Assembly: GCA_944320385.1 (NCBI GenBank) | Contig: CALUHH010000008.1 | Location: 1-64,000, forward strand | Length of the DNA stretch: 64,000 nucleotides | Source of the DNA: an uncultured Atopobiaceae bacterium | GTDB taxonomy: Bacteria > Actinomycetota > Coriobacteriia > Coriobacteriales > Atopobiaceae | Direction of reading: 5' to 3' | Part shown: positions 8,858-18,081 of the stretch, in pieces | Position numbering within the stretch: position 1 is the first letter of the stretch | How the letters are laid out: each line of letters starts with the position of its first letter | Made by a program: the position numbers and the translations under genes | Notes under the pieces: model-generated | The model's input: the letters and a program-made list of their open reading frames with translations, nothing else | What the model was told of the DNA's origin: nothing | Database searches by the model: none

Positions 8858-10774
8858 TTAGCTCTGTTCCTGAAGGGCCTGATAGACGGCGTGCGCCACC
8901 TCGGCTGGTATGCCCTTGGTCGCGGCGATCTCCTCCTCGCTCGCGGCGCGCATCTTCTTGAGCGAGCCAAAGCGCCGCATGAGGGCGCGCTTGCGCTTGG
9001 GGCCCACCCCGGGCACGTCGTCGAGGACCGACGTCGTCATCGCCTTGTCCCGCAGCTCCCGGTGGAAGGTGATCGCGAAGCGGTGGGACTCGTCGCGCAC
9101 CTGCTTGATCAGGTAGAGCGAGGGCGAGCCGCTCGGCAGCACGACCGGCGTCTCGTCCCAGGGCACGAAGATCTCCTCGTCGGACTTGGCCAGGCCGCAG
9201 ACAGGAATGTCGAGGCCGAGCTCGGAGAGCTGCTCGATGGCGGCAGTGAGCTGGGGCTTGCCGCCGTCGACCACGAGAAGATCGGGGCGAGAGCCAAAGC
9301 GCTCGTCGGCCATGCGCTCGGGAGAGTAGCGCCGGCCCAGCACCTCGGACATCGAGACGAAGTCGTTGGCCTCGGTCAGTGGGGTCTGGATCTTGAACCT
9401 GCGGTACTGGGACTTGTCGGGCCTGCCGTTGGTGAAGACGACCATCGAGGCGACGGTGAAGTGCCCGTGGAGCGTCGAGATGTCGAAGCACTCGATCCTC
9501 ATCGGGGGCGCGTCGAGCGCGAGGGCGCTCTCGAGCTGCAGCAGCGCCTTGTTGGTGCGCTCGTCGGCGTAGCCCGTGCGCACCATGTAGCGCATCAGGG
9601 CGTGCCGCGCGTTCTCGCAGGCCATGTCGAGCAGGCGGCGCTTCTCGCCGCGCTGCGGGAGGTGGAGGTGCACCGCGCGGGCGCCCTTCTCGGCAAGCCA
9701 CCCGGCGACGACCTCGGCGTCGGCCAGCTCGCAGGGCAGGTCGACCTCGGAGGGGACGTCGGCCGTCTCGTCGTAGTAGCGCTTGACGAAGCCCGCCACG
9801 AGCTCCTCCTCGCCCACGTCGAGGCCCTTGTCGAGGATGAACTCCGCCGAGCGGACCGTGCGACCCTCGCGCACCACGAAGACGCAGGCGCAGCTGATGG
9901 TCTCCTCGCGGTAGAAGCCCATCAGGTCGAGGCTCACGCTCGACGAGAACACCACCTGCTGGCGGTCGTCGAGCGCGTCGAGGTTGTCGAGGCGCGCCTT
10001 GAGGCGGCCGGCGCGCTCGAAGTCGAGGTCGGCCGCCGCGGCGCGCATCTGGTCGGTGAGCTCCCCCACTATCTCGGAGCGGTTGCCGCGCAGGAAGCGC
10101 TCGACCTGGCTCACGTGGCGCGCGTACTCCACGGTGTCGATCATGCCGGCGCAGACTCCGGGCCCGCGCCCCACGTGGTAGTCGAAGCACGGTCGGCACT
10201 TCTCGGCGAGCATCAGGTTGGCGACGGACGCCTGGTCCGGGTCCTTCTCGAGCAGCCTCTTGGCGCGCTTCCACTCCGCGCAGGTGGCCAGGCATATGGG
10301 GACGACCTTGCGCAGGGTGTCGATGGTCTCGCGGGCGGCGCGGGCATCGGTGTAGGGGCCGAAGTAGCGCGTGCCCTTGCGGTGCTTCTCGCGCGTGTAC
10401 TTGATCGCGGGGAAGACGTCGGACTCGGTGATGGCGATGAACGGGTAGGACTTGTCGTCCTTGTAGTCCACGTTGAAGTAGGGGTGGTACTGCGCGATGA
10501 GGTTGCGCTCCAGGACGAGCGCCTCGTGCTCGGAGCCCACCACCACGTAGTCGAAGGACTTGACCACCTGCATCATGAGCGGGATCTTCTCGCGCTCGTC
10601 CTGCAGCGTCACGTACTGGCGCATGCGGGCGCGCAGGTTCTTGGCCTTGCCGACGTAGACGACCTCGCCGCGGCCGTCCTTCCACAGGTAGCAGCCCGGG
10701 TCGGTGGGGACCCGCGCGACCTGCTCGGCGAGGGAGGGCTCGACGGGGCCCGTGCTCTGGGGCCCGGGCGTCAC
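8858..10774 (-). CDS. uvrC: Excinuclease ABC subunit C (UvrC)
   Basis: A protein of about 638 residues that makes both incisions in nucleotide excision repair. It has an N-terminal GIY-YIG nuclease region (GCYLWKDG and VVYVGKAKNLRAR), a UVR motif (MRAAAADLDFERAGRLKARL), an RNase-H-like second nuclease domain (IECFDIS and LLVVDGGKPQL) and a C-terminal helix-hairpin-helix (LDDVPGVGPKRKRALM). No ATG suits the family N-terminus. A GTG at 10774 overlaps the preceding TGA, suggesting translational coupling, though no clear ribosome site is visible. uvrA and uvrB are elsewhere in this window. Confidence 0.93.
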   Translation of the reverse strand: MTPGPQSTGPVEPSLAEQVARVPTDPGCYLWKDGRGEVVYVGKAKNLRARMRQYVTLQDEREKIPLMMQVVKSFDYVVVGSEHEALVLERNLIAQYHPYFNVDYKDDKSYPFIAITESDVFPAIKYTREKHRKGTRYFGPYTDARAARETIDTLRKVVPICLATCAEWKRAKRLLEKDPDQASVANLMLAEKCRPCFDYHVGRGPGVCAGMIDTVEYARHVSQVERFLRGNRSEIVGELTDQMRAAAADLDFERAGRLKARLDNLDALDDRQQVVFSSSVSLDLMGFYREETISCACVFVVREGRTVRSAEFILDKGLDVGEEELVAGFVKRYYDETADVPSEVDLPCELADAEVVAGWLAEKGARAVHLHLPQRGEKRRLLDMACENARHALMRYMVRTGYADERTNKALLQLESALALDAPPMRIECFDISTLHGHFTVASMVVFTNGRPDKSQYRRFKIQTPLTEANDFVSMSEVLGRRYSPERMADERFGSRPDLLVVDGGKPQLTAAIEQLSELGLDIPVCGLAKSDEEIFVPWDETPVVLPSGSPSLYLIKQVRDESHRFAITFHRELRDKAMTTSVLDDVPGVGPKRKRALMRRFGSLKKMRAASEEEIAATKGIPAEVAHAVYQALQEQS

Positions 10775-11742
10775 TTGAACAGCTTGCGGTAGAGCTTGAG
10801 CGCGGCGTCCCAGACGTGATAGAGCGGGCTGAGCGGCCGGTCGAAGGTGCCGACCCACAGCGTGGGCTCGCTCACGAAGAGCAGCTTGAACTTGCTGATG
10901 CCGTCGTTGAGCAGGCCGTTGAGGTCGTAGAGCGCGGTGCCGGACTCCTTGGCGGCGCAGATGGCGTGCCACTTGAGCAGGTAGTTGGCGCGCAGGCGCT
11001 TGCCCTCGTCGGTGACGCCGCCCCACAGCTCGAAGGCGGTGCCGCGCGTGGTGACGTTCCAGAGGAAGGCGAGGATGCGGCCCTCGAACTCTGCGACGAA
11101 GACCTGGTTGACGTCGTCGCAGCACGCGAGCGCGGCCTCGTAGTACTCGGCCGGGTGGATGAAGAAGTCGTCGGCCTCGGCCGTGGCGCGGTAGATGGCG
11201 AGAACCGCATCGAGGTCGTCCGCCGTCATGGGGCGCACGGTCACGCCGGAGCGGTCGGCCTTGCGGATGTACTGGCGGGCCTTCTTGGACGGGAGGGCCG
11301 CCATGATCTGGTCCTCGGAGGGCGTGAGGTCGATGGTCGCCGTGTTGGGGATGAAGATCTGCTCGGAGGGCTTCCAGGCGGAGGAGAGCGCGAGCTCGTC
11401 GGCCGTCACGGCCGGGTCGATCTTGAGGGAGACGGCCGAGGCCTCCTGGGCGCACCACGCGGCGACGTCGTCGGCGACGGCGGCGAGGTCGGCGCCCGGA
11501 GCGGCGATGGGGCCGCGCGGGGCGTAGGCGATGTGGCCGAAGGGCCACGGGAGCTTGCGGACGAGGACCTGACAGGCGCCGAAGAGTTCGCCGTCGCGCT
11601 CGACGACGATGCGACGGGCCGTCCAGGGGCCGGTCTTCTCCTTGAGCGTGCCCCAGCCCCAGGCCTGCATGGGGTGTCCCCCGTTGTCGTTCACGATCTG
11701 GTCCCACGCGGCTGCGTCGGTTATCTCGCGGTAGCTGGCCAT
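10771..11742 (-). CDS. FemAB-family peptidoglycan bridge aminoacyltransferase
   Basis: A 323-residue GNAT-like protein of the FemX/FemAB family, which adds amino acids from charged tRNA to lipid II side chains. Family features are HPMQAWGWGTLKEKTG near the start, LPSKKARQYIRKADRSGV, and the C-terminal ALYDLNGLLNDGISKFKLLF. The ATG ending at 11742 has GGGACGACC before it; an in-frame ATG 12 bp upstream lacks a ribosome site. A second FemAB gene and an ATP-grasp ligase follow upstream on the same strand, so these may build one cross-bridge. Substrate amino acid unknown. Confidence 0.85.
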   Translation of the reverse strand: MASYREITDAAAWDQIVNDNGGHPMQAWGWGTLKEKTGPWTARRIVVERDGELFGACQVLVRKLPWPFGHIAYAPRGPIAAPGADLAAVADDVAAWCAQEASAVSLKIDPAVTADELALSSAWKPSEQIFIPNTATIDLTPSEDQIMAALPSKKARQYIRKADRSGVTVRPMTADDLDAVLAIYRATAEADDFFIHPAEYYEAALACCDDVNQVFVAEFEGRILAFLWNVTTRGTAFELWGGVTDEGKRLRANYLLKWHAICAAKESGTALYDLNGLLNDGISKFKLLFVSEPTLWVGTFDRPLSPLYHVWDAALKLYRKLFK

Positions 11743-11799
11743 TGGTCGTCCCATCTGTGTCGCCGTTCTTCTCTGAAACTGTAGCACACGGCCCCGCAC

Positions 11800-11828
11800 T
11801 TGCCCCCAGCCGCCGATGCTGCTACACT
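11800..11828 (+). promoter_or_regulatory. Sigma-70-type promoter of the tRNA gene
   Basis: TTGCCC (11800-11805) and TACACT (11823-11828) are separated by exactly 17 bp. They lie 14 bp before the tRNA start, so transcription would begin just upstream of it. Confidence 0.65.
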
Positions 11829-11842
11829 CTGTGGCTGCTCAC

Positions 11843-11917
11843 GCCGATGTAGCTCAACGTCAGAGCACCGGTCTTGTTTTCCGGGAATGCAGCGTTCAAC
11901 TCCTGCCATCGGCTCCA
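11843..11917 (+). tRNA. tRNA-Thr (anticodon TGT) with unusual loop sequences
   Basis: GCCGATG and CATCGGC form a perfect 7-bp acceptor stem, followed by discriminator T and an encoded CCA. The D stem is GCTC/GAGC. The anticodon stem CCGG/CCGG holds the loop CTTGTTT, which gives TGT by position. Deviations from normal tRNA: the D loop AACGTCA has no GG pair, the position after the anticodon is T instead of a purine, bases 31 and 39 are T and T, and the T arm has one extra C (GCAG-C-G before TTCAACT). It has its own promoter and terminator. It is either a divergent tRNA or a decaying copy. Confidence 0.7.
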
Positions 11918-11927
11918 TGCGCCCGAC

Positions 11928-11951
11928 GCCGCCCCACGGGGCGGCTTTTTT
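11928..11951 (+). terminator. Rho-independent terminator of the tRNA gene
   Basis: GCCGCCCC and GGGGCGGC form a strong GC stem directly followed by TTTTTT, 10 bp after the encoded CCA. Confidence 0.85.
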
Positions 11952-11978
11952 CATGCCGCGGGGAGCGGACGCCGGCCG

Positions 11979-13280
11979 CTAGTGGCCGAGGATCTTGTGG
12001 GCGAGGCGCTTGGCTGCGTAGGCCGCCGGGCGGACGGGCAGGGTGAACGAGCCCATCATCTCCTGGACGTAGCCGCCAAAGCCCTGCTTGAACTCGAGCA
12101 GGCCGCGACCGGGGTCGTTGGGGTCGTCGAAGATGCCGTCGATGCCGTAGAAGTTGTAGCTCTCGACGCCGCGCTCGAGGCACTCGCACATGACGTGGTG
12201 CTGGATCGCCGTCGCGGCGTAGAACTTGGCGAACTTGGGGTCGCTGCCCGAGAAGAGGTAGGCGCACTCGCGCTCGTGCCACGCGAACATCGCGGCGGCG
12301 GCGGGAATGAGCTCGCCGTCCTCCTCGAGGTAGCGGCGGGCGCCCTCGACGCGCTTGAGCGACGCCTCGTGCTTGGAGCGCACGTCGCGGAGCTTGCGCT
12401 CGACCTTCTCGGGCGAGGGCGAGGTCTCGAGCAGGCGCTCGAAGCGCTCGATGTCGGCGGCGAAGCCGTCGCGCTTCTCCTCCCAGGAGGCGAGGTAGGC
12501 GCGGGCGTCGATGGAGGCGATGTTGAACTCGGCGCGGTCGCCGAGACCGTCGTAGAGCGACTCGAAGTAGGCGAGCGGTCGGTTCTCGAAGCCGTTCTTC
12601 TCGCAGCTCATCTCGCAGATGGCATGGTACTCGGGCAGGCGGTCGCGGCCGATGCGCTCCACGCGGACCGCGCTCTCGCGGGCGATGTTGACGTTGCGGC
12701 GCGTGTTCTTGGCATAGGAGGCGAGCAGGGCCTTCTCGTCGGCGATCTGAGAGAGGTCCTTGACGTAGCGCCAGCGCGGCACGGCGTTGTAGGTGCGGTC
12801 GAAGCCGCCGTGCTCGAAGCCACAGCTCATGATTGCGTCGAAGGCGGCCGTGTCGGGGCCCGCGGGGGCGCCGGCGGGAACGCCCGCGGGCAGGGGCGCG
12901 TCGGCGGGCAGGGAGTTGCCGTCGGAGTCGCGGATCTCGTAGGGGGCCTCGGGGGTCACCTCGAGCTGAGCCGCGCCCTCCGCGCGGGCGACCCGCTTGA
13001 GCTCGGCAAAGAGGAAGGCGGTGAGCTCGGCGTCGTGGAAGTCGCAGAGCGGGCCGTTGTGGATCTGGGCGAAGGTGGAGAGGCGGCCGCGGTGAAGCTC
13101 GAGCGCGGTGGCGGCCACGAGCTCGTCGCCCTCGAAGACGCCGTAGTACGCGACGTCGACGCCGTTGCTGCGGCGAACCTCCGCCATCTGCGAGGACTGC
13201 TGGAAGTTCCCCTGCGGGTGACGGGCGTTGAAGCCGTCGAGCGTGCCCGCGTCGATCTTCTCGAGCCTGAAAGAACGCAT
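11979..13280 (-). CDS. FemAB-family aminoacyltransferase with coiled-coil arm
   Basis: A 433-residue second member of the FemA/FemB family. It starts with a GNAT-like half containing HPQGNFQQSSQMAEVRR. The centre has a charged helical stretch of about 80 residues, from SWEEKRDGFAADIERFERLL to KRVEGARRYLEEDGE. This matches the antiparallel coiled coil of FemA that binds tRNA. The end has YNFYGIDGIFDD and GLLEFKQGFGGYVQEMMG, a motif typical of these enzymes. It is predicted to extend the interpeptide bridge after the first residue is added. It converges on the tRNA-Thr gene, and the stop lies 28 bp from the tRNA terminator. Confidence 0.88.
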   Translation of the reverse strand: MRSFRLEKIDAGTLDGFNARHPQGNFQQSSQMAEVRRSNGVDVAYYGVFEGDELVAATALELHRGRLSTFAQIHNGPLCDFHDAELTAFLFAELKRVARAEGAAQLEVTPEAPYEIRDSDGNSLPADAPLPAGVPAGAPAGPDTAAFDAIMSCGFEHGGFDRTYNAVPRWRYVKDLSQIADEKALLASYAKNTRRNVNIARESAVRVERIGRDRLPEYHAICEMSCEKNGFENRPLAYFESLYDGLGDRAEFNIASIDARAYLASWEEKRDGFAADIERFERLLETSPSPEKVERKLRDVRSKHEASLKRVEGARRYLEEDGELIPAAAAMFAWHERECAYLFSGSDPKFAKFYAATAIQHHVMCECLERGVESYNFYGIDGIFDDPNDPGRGLLEFKQGFGGYVQEMMGSFTLPVRPAAYAAKRLAHKILGH

Positions 13281-13414
13281 CGTGCGCGTCTCCCTTCAAA
13301 ACGACCTGCTTGTCTCAAGAAGACGATTGTAGCTTTGGGCTCGCGCGGGCCGCGCGGCGCGCGGGAGCACACGCAATCTCCCGTCGCGGGCGAGAAGGAC
13401 CTAGGGTCGCGGCG

Positions 13415-14662
13415 CTAGAACGACGTGTCGGTGGGTTCGGGATAATACTGGCGGAACTTGCGGACGTAGTTGAGCTCCATGACGCGCCCCATGAGCTGGG
13501 AGCGCAGGGAGTCGCCCCGCATGCGCAGGGGGCTCACGACGCGTCCTGCGCGCACGAGCTCGTCAAAGCGGGCGAGCAGCTGCGGGTCGCGGACGTAGCG
13601 GCGCGCGAGCGAGACGGGGGCGCGCGAGTAGATGGCCTCGCGCTCGGCCCGGGCGGGCTCGTCCTTCTCACCATCCACGAGGTCGCGGACCAGGGCGTAC
13701 ATGGGATTGGCGCCCGCCGCGCACACGTAGTAGGAGTTGCTGCCCACGCGCGGGTTGAAGTCCATGAAGGCGGCCCTGCCGGTGACGGGGTCGCGCTTGA
13801 GGTCGATGCTCGCGAAGCCGCGCCAGCCGATGTCGGAGAGCATGCGCGCGAGCCGGTCCCACAGCTCGGGCATGGGGCGGGTGAGCATGGTCACGGCGTT
13901 GCCGAAGTACATCGGGGCGTGGTCCTCGAGAATCGTGGTCGCCGAGGCAAACAGGCGCGGGGACCCGTCCGACCCGCAGTAGACGATGATGTTGTCCTTA
14001 CAGGTGTCGTCGCCGGAGATGAGCTCCTGGACGAGGAAGTCCCCCTCGAAGCCCGCGGCGCGCAGCTCCGCCCAGAGGCGGTCGAGCTCGGCCTGCTCGC
14101 GGGCGAAGTACACCTTCTTGAAGCCCTTGAGGTACATCTCGACGTACTCGCTGGAGACGGAGGGCTTGGCCACCACCGGGAACGGCACGGAGCTCGGCGG
14201 CACGGGGCCGGGGCCCGCCAGGCGCACGACCTCCGTTGCCGGCACGTCCAGGCCGTAGCTCGCGCAGAGCTCCTGGAAGCGCACCTTGTCGGAGACGCGC
14301 GAGACGAGCTCGTGGGGGGCGTCGCCAAAGACGACGGCGTCGGGCAGGCTCGGGAGGAGCCGCTCGACCTGCTCGACGCGGTCGTCGGAGTTGGCCACGA
14401 CGACGAGCCGCTTGCCGGGATGTCTCTTCGCCACGCGCTCGATGCCGCGCGCGACCTCCGCGTCGCTCATGTTGGCGGTGAGCTCCATGTTGATGATGCG
14501 CGAGTGCCTCACGATGTCGACCGGGTACGCGAGCACGCAGGCGCTCGGGATGCCAAAGGCCTCGTGGAACTCGCGCGCGAGGGGGTAGGTCGACCAGTCG
14601 CCGCCGATGATGAGCGGGACGAAGTCCTCACGCGGCATGATGGGCTGGGCGGTGGGCTGCAC
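13415..14662 (-). CDS. ATP-grasp carboxylate-amine ligase (D-aspartate ligase-like)
   Basis: A 415-residue ATP-grasp enzyme. The N-terminal FVPLIIGGDWSTYPLAREFHEAFGI resembles D-aspartate ligase (Aslfm), which joins D-Asp to the stem-peptide lysine in Enterococcus. The ATP-grasp core shows FPVVAKPSVSSEY, FLVQELISGDDT and the metal-binding AFMDFNPRVGSNSYY. GTG at 14662 is chosen because AGGAGGGACC precedes it; a later ATG lacks a ribosome site. The start is 8 bp behind the hisE stop, so it may be read with hisI-hisE, yet its partners by function are the two FemAB genes downstream. Substrate is inferred. Confidence 0.72.
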   Translation of the reverse strand: MQPTAQPIMPREDFVPLIIGGDWSTYPLAREFHEAFGIPSACVLAYPVDIVRHSRIINMELTANMSDAEVARGIERVAKRHPGKRLVVVANSDDRVEQVERLLPSLPDAVVFGDAPHELVSRVSDKVRFQELCASYGLDVPATEVVRLAGPGPVPPSSVPFPVVAKPSVSSEYVEMYLKGFKKVYFAREQAELDRLWAELRAAGFEGDFLVQELISGDDTCKDNIIVYCGSDGSPRLFASATTILEDHAPMYFGNAVTMLTRPMPELWDRLARMLSDIGWRGFASIDLKRDPVTGRAAFMDFNPRVGSNSYYVCAAGANPMYALVRDLVDGEKDEPARAEREAIYSRAPVSLARRYVRDPQLLARFDELVRAGRVVSPLRMRGDSLRSQLMGRVMELNYVRKFRQYYPEPTDTSF

Positions 14663-14670
14663 GGTCCCTC

Positions 14671-14988
14671 CTAGCGGTGACGCGCGTCGAGCTCGCCGGC
14701 GAGCTCGTCGACGGTCACGCCGTAGCGCTCGAGCGTGACGAGCAGGTGGTAGACGAGGTCGGCGGCCTCGTAGCGGATGTGGTCGTGGTCGTTGTCCTTG
14801 CAGGCAAGGGCGACCTCGGTGGCCTCCTCGGTGACCTTCTTGAGCAGGCGGTCCTCCGGCCCCTGGAGCAGGCGCGCGGTGTAGGACGCCTCGGGCGACG
14901 CGGCGCGGCGTCCGTGGATGACGGCAGCGAGGCCAACGAGCGTCTCGCCGATGTTGCCGTCCTGCACGTTTGCGGTTCTCTCCCCCAT
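14671..14988 (-). CDS. hisE: Phosphoribosyl-ATP diphosphatase (HisE)
   Basis: A 105-residue all-alpha MazG-like hydrolase that removes pyrophosphate from phosphoribosyl-ATP, step 2 of histidine synthesis. Key motif: KKVTEEATEVALACKD, then RYEAADLVYHLLVTLER, carrying the acidic metal ligands. It lies 9 bp after hisI. The two functions are often fused; here they are separate genes. Confidence 0.94.
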   Translation of the reverse strand: MGERTANVQDGNIGETLVGLAAVIHGRRAASPEASYTARLLQGPEDRLLKKVTEEATEVALACKDNDHDHIRYEAADLVYHLLVTLERYGVTVDELAGELDARHR

Positions 14989-14997
14989 GGGACCTCC

Positions 14998-15399
14998 CTA
15001 GCGGTCGTTGCCCTCCGCCGGCGTGGCAGCCAGCTCGCGATAGAAGCAGCTGCGGTGCCCGGTGTGGCACGCCGGGCCCGGCGAGTCCACCTCCACGAGC
15101 AGCGTGTCGGCGTCGCAGTCCACGAGCACGCGGCACACCCGCTGCACGTTGCCGCTCGTGGCGCCCTTGTTCCAGAGCTCCCGGCGGCTGCGGCTCCAGA
15201 ACCACGTGGTCCCGGTCTCGAGGGTGAGGCGCAGCGACTCCGCGCTCATCCACGCGACCATGAGCACCTCGCCGGTGCCGGCCTGCTGCACGACGGCGGG
15301 CACGAGGCCCCGCTCGTCGAAGCGCACGCCGGCGGCGGCGGGCGTCACGGGCTCGAGCTCCTCGCCGGCGTAGGTATACTGGACTTCCTGCTGGGGCAT
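14998..15399 (-). CDS. hisI: Phosphoribosyl-AMP cyclohydrolase (HisI)
   Basis: A 133-residue zinc enzyme that opens the adenine ring of phosphoribosyl-AMP, step 3 of histidine synthesis. Typical segments are [40 protein letters not shown], the metal-site DCDADTLLV and the cysteines in [12 protein letters not shown]. The ATG ending at 15399 follows GAGGAAGC. The gene is divergent from the flavoprotein gene at 15473, and both promoters must share about 70 bp. Confidence 0.95.
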   Translation of the reverse strand: MPQQEVQYTYAGEELEPVTPAAAGVRFDERGLVPAVVQQAGTGEVLMVAWMSAESLRLTLETGTTWFWSRSRRELWNKGATSGNVQRVCRVLVDCDADTLLVEVDSPGPACHTGHRSCFYRELAATPAEGNDR

Positions 15400-15472
15400 G
15401 CTTCCTCCTCGATTTTGCCCCCCTACTTTACTACAGCGGCTCGACGCCCCGGCGCCGCGAAGGGAGACTTCC

Positions 15473-17061
15473 ATGACGCGCGCGACTCAGGCCGACCGCT
15501 TCGACGTCCTCGTGGTCGGGGCGGGCATCGCAGGCTGCGAGGCAGCGCTGGCGGCAGCGGGTGCGGGGGCGCGCGTGGCGCTCGCGAGCGCCGGCGAGAC
15601 GTTCTCCGGTTCGAGCTTCTTCCCGGGCACGTGGGGGCTCGGCCTGGTGGGCCCGGCGGGCGAGAAGGACGAGGGGGACTTTGCGACGACGATCCTCGAG
15701 GTGGGGCGCGGCGTCGCGCTGCCCGGGCTCGTGCACGCGCTCGTGGCGGGCATCGCGCCGGCCGTGGCGCGGATCGAGGCGCGCGGCGTGAGGCTCCGGG
15801 GTGCGCAGCGGCCGGACGAGCGCGACTTCATTCCCTGCTTCGACCGACGGTGCCGCAGCTGGCACGGGCTCGAGCGGGACTCGTACCGCGCCGCGACCGC
15901 CGCGGCGCTCGAGCGGGCGGGCGTGGCGACGCTTCCCCGCCACGAGCTGCTCGACCTCGTCGAGAAGGACGGTCGCGTGTGCGGCGCCCTGTTGGGACAG
16001 TCACCCCGGAGGTTTCTGTCCCAGGCCTGGGACAGAAACCTCCGGGGTGACTGTCCCACTTACGTGGGTGCCGGGGCCGTGGTCCTGGCGACGGGTGGCT
16101 TTGGCGGGCTCTTCTCGCGCACGCTCACGACGCCCGACGTCATGGGCACCGCCGCCGCGGTGGCGCTGCGCCACGGGGCGCGCCTCGTCAACGTGGAGTT
16201 CATCCAGATCATGCCGGGCCTCGTGGAGCCGGTGAGAGACGTCGTCTTCAACGAGCGGACCTTCCGCTACGCGCACGTGGAGGGGTTCGACGCGCCCGAC
16301 GCCGCCGAGCTGCTCGACGAGCGCGGCGGGCACGGGCCCTTCACCGCGAGCCTGCCCGACCGCGCCGTGGACCTCGCGTTTGCGGCGGCCGGGGCGCGCG
16401 GGGCAGCCGTGACCTACGACCTTCCGGGCGAGCTGCCCGAGTTCATGCAGACCTACTTCAGCTGGTTCGAGGGGGCCTTCGGGCGGCGCCCGGACGCGGG
16501 CGTGCGAATCGCGCCGTATGCGCACGCCTCCAACGGCGGCATCCTCGTTGACGAGCGCGGCTTCACCGGCGTGCCCGGGCTCTACGCCTGCGGCGAGGCC
16601 ACGGGAGGCATGCACGGCGCCGACCGCATCGGCGGCCTCTCGAGCGCAAACGGGCTGGTCTTTGGCTGGGCCGCCGGAGGCGCCGCGGTCGAGGAGGCTT
16701 CAGGGCGGGATTCGGCGAATGATACGAAGGGACTGTCCCTTCGTATCACTCCGGAACACACGGTCCTTCTCGACCTGCGGCGCGCCATGGACGAGCGCTG
16801 CCTGCTGGGGCGCACCGCGGAGGGCCTGGAGGCGATGGGCCGGCTGCTCGACGAGCTGGACGAGAAGAACGCGCGCATCGGGTCCGCGCGCCTTGCCAAC
16901 GCCGTCCTCTCGGCGCGGGCGCTCGCGGCCGCGATGCTCGCACGCACGGAGAGCCGCGGCGCGCACCACCGCGCGGACTTCCCCCACGAGGACCCGGCCC
17001 AGGCCCGCCCGCTCGTGGTGCGCCTGGACGGCGACGGTCGCCCCGTCGCGGAGCCGCTCGG

Positions 17062-17065
<4 letters not shown>
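15473..17065 (+). CDS. FAD-dependent oxidoreductase, succinate dehydrogenase/L-aspartate oxidase superfamily, with two in-frame palindromic inserts
   Basis: A 530-residue soluble flavoprotein. It has FAD-binding [16 protein letters not shown], a central [15 protein letters not shown], an [21 protein letters not shown] segment (FAD region) and a C-terminal [12 protein letters not shown] typical of NadB/SdhA relatives. The superfamily HPT motif is replaced by VEFIQIMPG, and no nadA or nadC is nearby, so an L-aspartate oxidase call is not safe. Residues about 174-195 (GQSPRR...) are coded by a perfect 66-bp palindrome, and residues about 416-426 by a second palindrome. Both keep frame. ATG has AGGGAG 6 bp upstream. 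Its TAG overlaps the hisF TAG on the other strand. Confidence 0.82.
15993..16058. repeat. Perfect 66-bp palindromic element inside a coding sequence
   Basis: Bases 15993-16025 and 16026-16058 are exact reverse complements with no loop. Each 33-bp arm begins TGGGACAGTCACCCCGG and is itself a small hairpin (TGGGACAG against CTGTCCCA). The element is exactly 22 codons long and preserves the reading frame. A related copy lies between genes at 50003-50100. Confidence 0.9.
16720..16748. repeat. GGGAC-T-GTCCC palindrome inside the same gene
   Basis: TGATACGAAGGGAC and its exact complement flank a single T. The same sequence, slightly longer, occurs at the uvrB stop (40024-40056). Here it encodes part of the segment [13 protein letters not shown] in the flavoprotein. 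Confidence 0.85.
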
Positions 17066-17829
<764 letters not shown>

Positions 17830-17947
17830 GGGTGGTCCTTTCGTCCGGTCGTTCGTGGGCCCATCATAGCGTGGCCCGGGCGGAGGCCAGCCGCCGCGTC
17901 CCGAGCTTGTTACATGGCGGCGGCGGACAGCCCTCGTTGGCGGTGCC

Positions 17948-18040
17948 GTTGCTACATGAAAAACCATGTAGCAACTGACACGGCGCAGGCAAAATCGCGG
18001 GGAAGGGTCCCGTTACCACATGAAAAACCATGTAGCAACG
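17948..18040. repeat. Two copies of a GTTGCTACATG hairpin
   Basis: GTTGCTACATG-AAAAAC-CATGTAGCAAC (17948-17975, perfect 11-bp arms) is followed by a second version with two mismatches (18011-18040). Both have the same AAAAAC loop. They fill the gap between hisF and the reductase gene. Confidence 0.75.
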
Positions 18041-18081
18041 GAGGGCAAGGCCGCGGGCGGGGCGTCCATGACCCGCACGGG

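Noticed and set aside
11843-11917. Integration site of a mobile element at the tRNA
   Set aside because: No integrase gene and no second copy of the tRNA 3' end were seen nearby.
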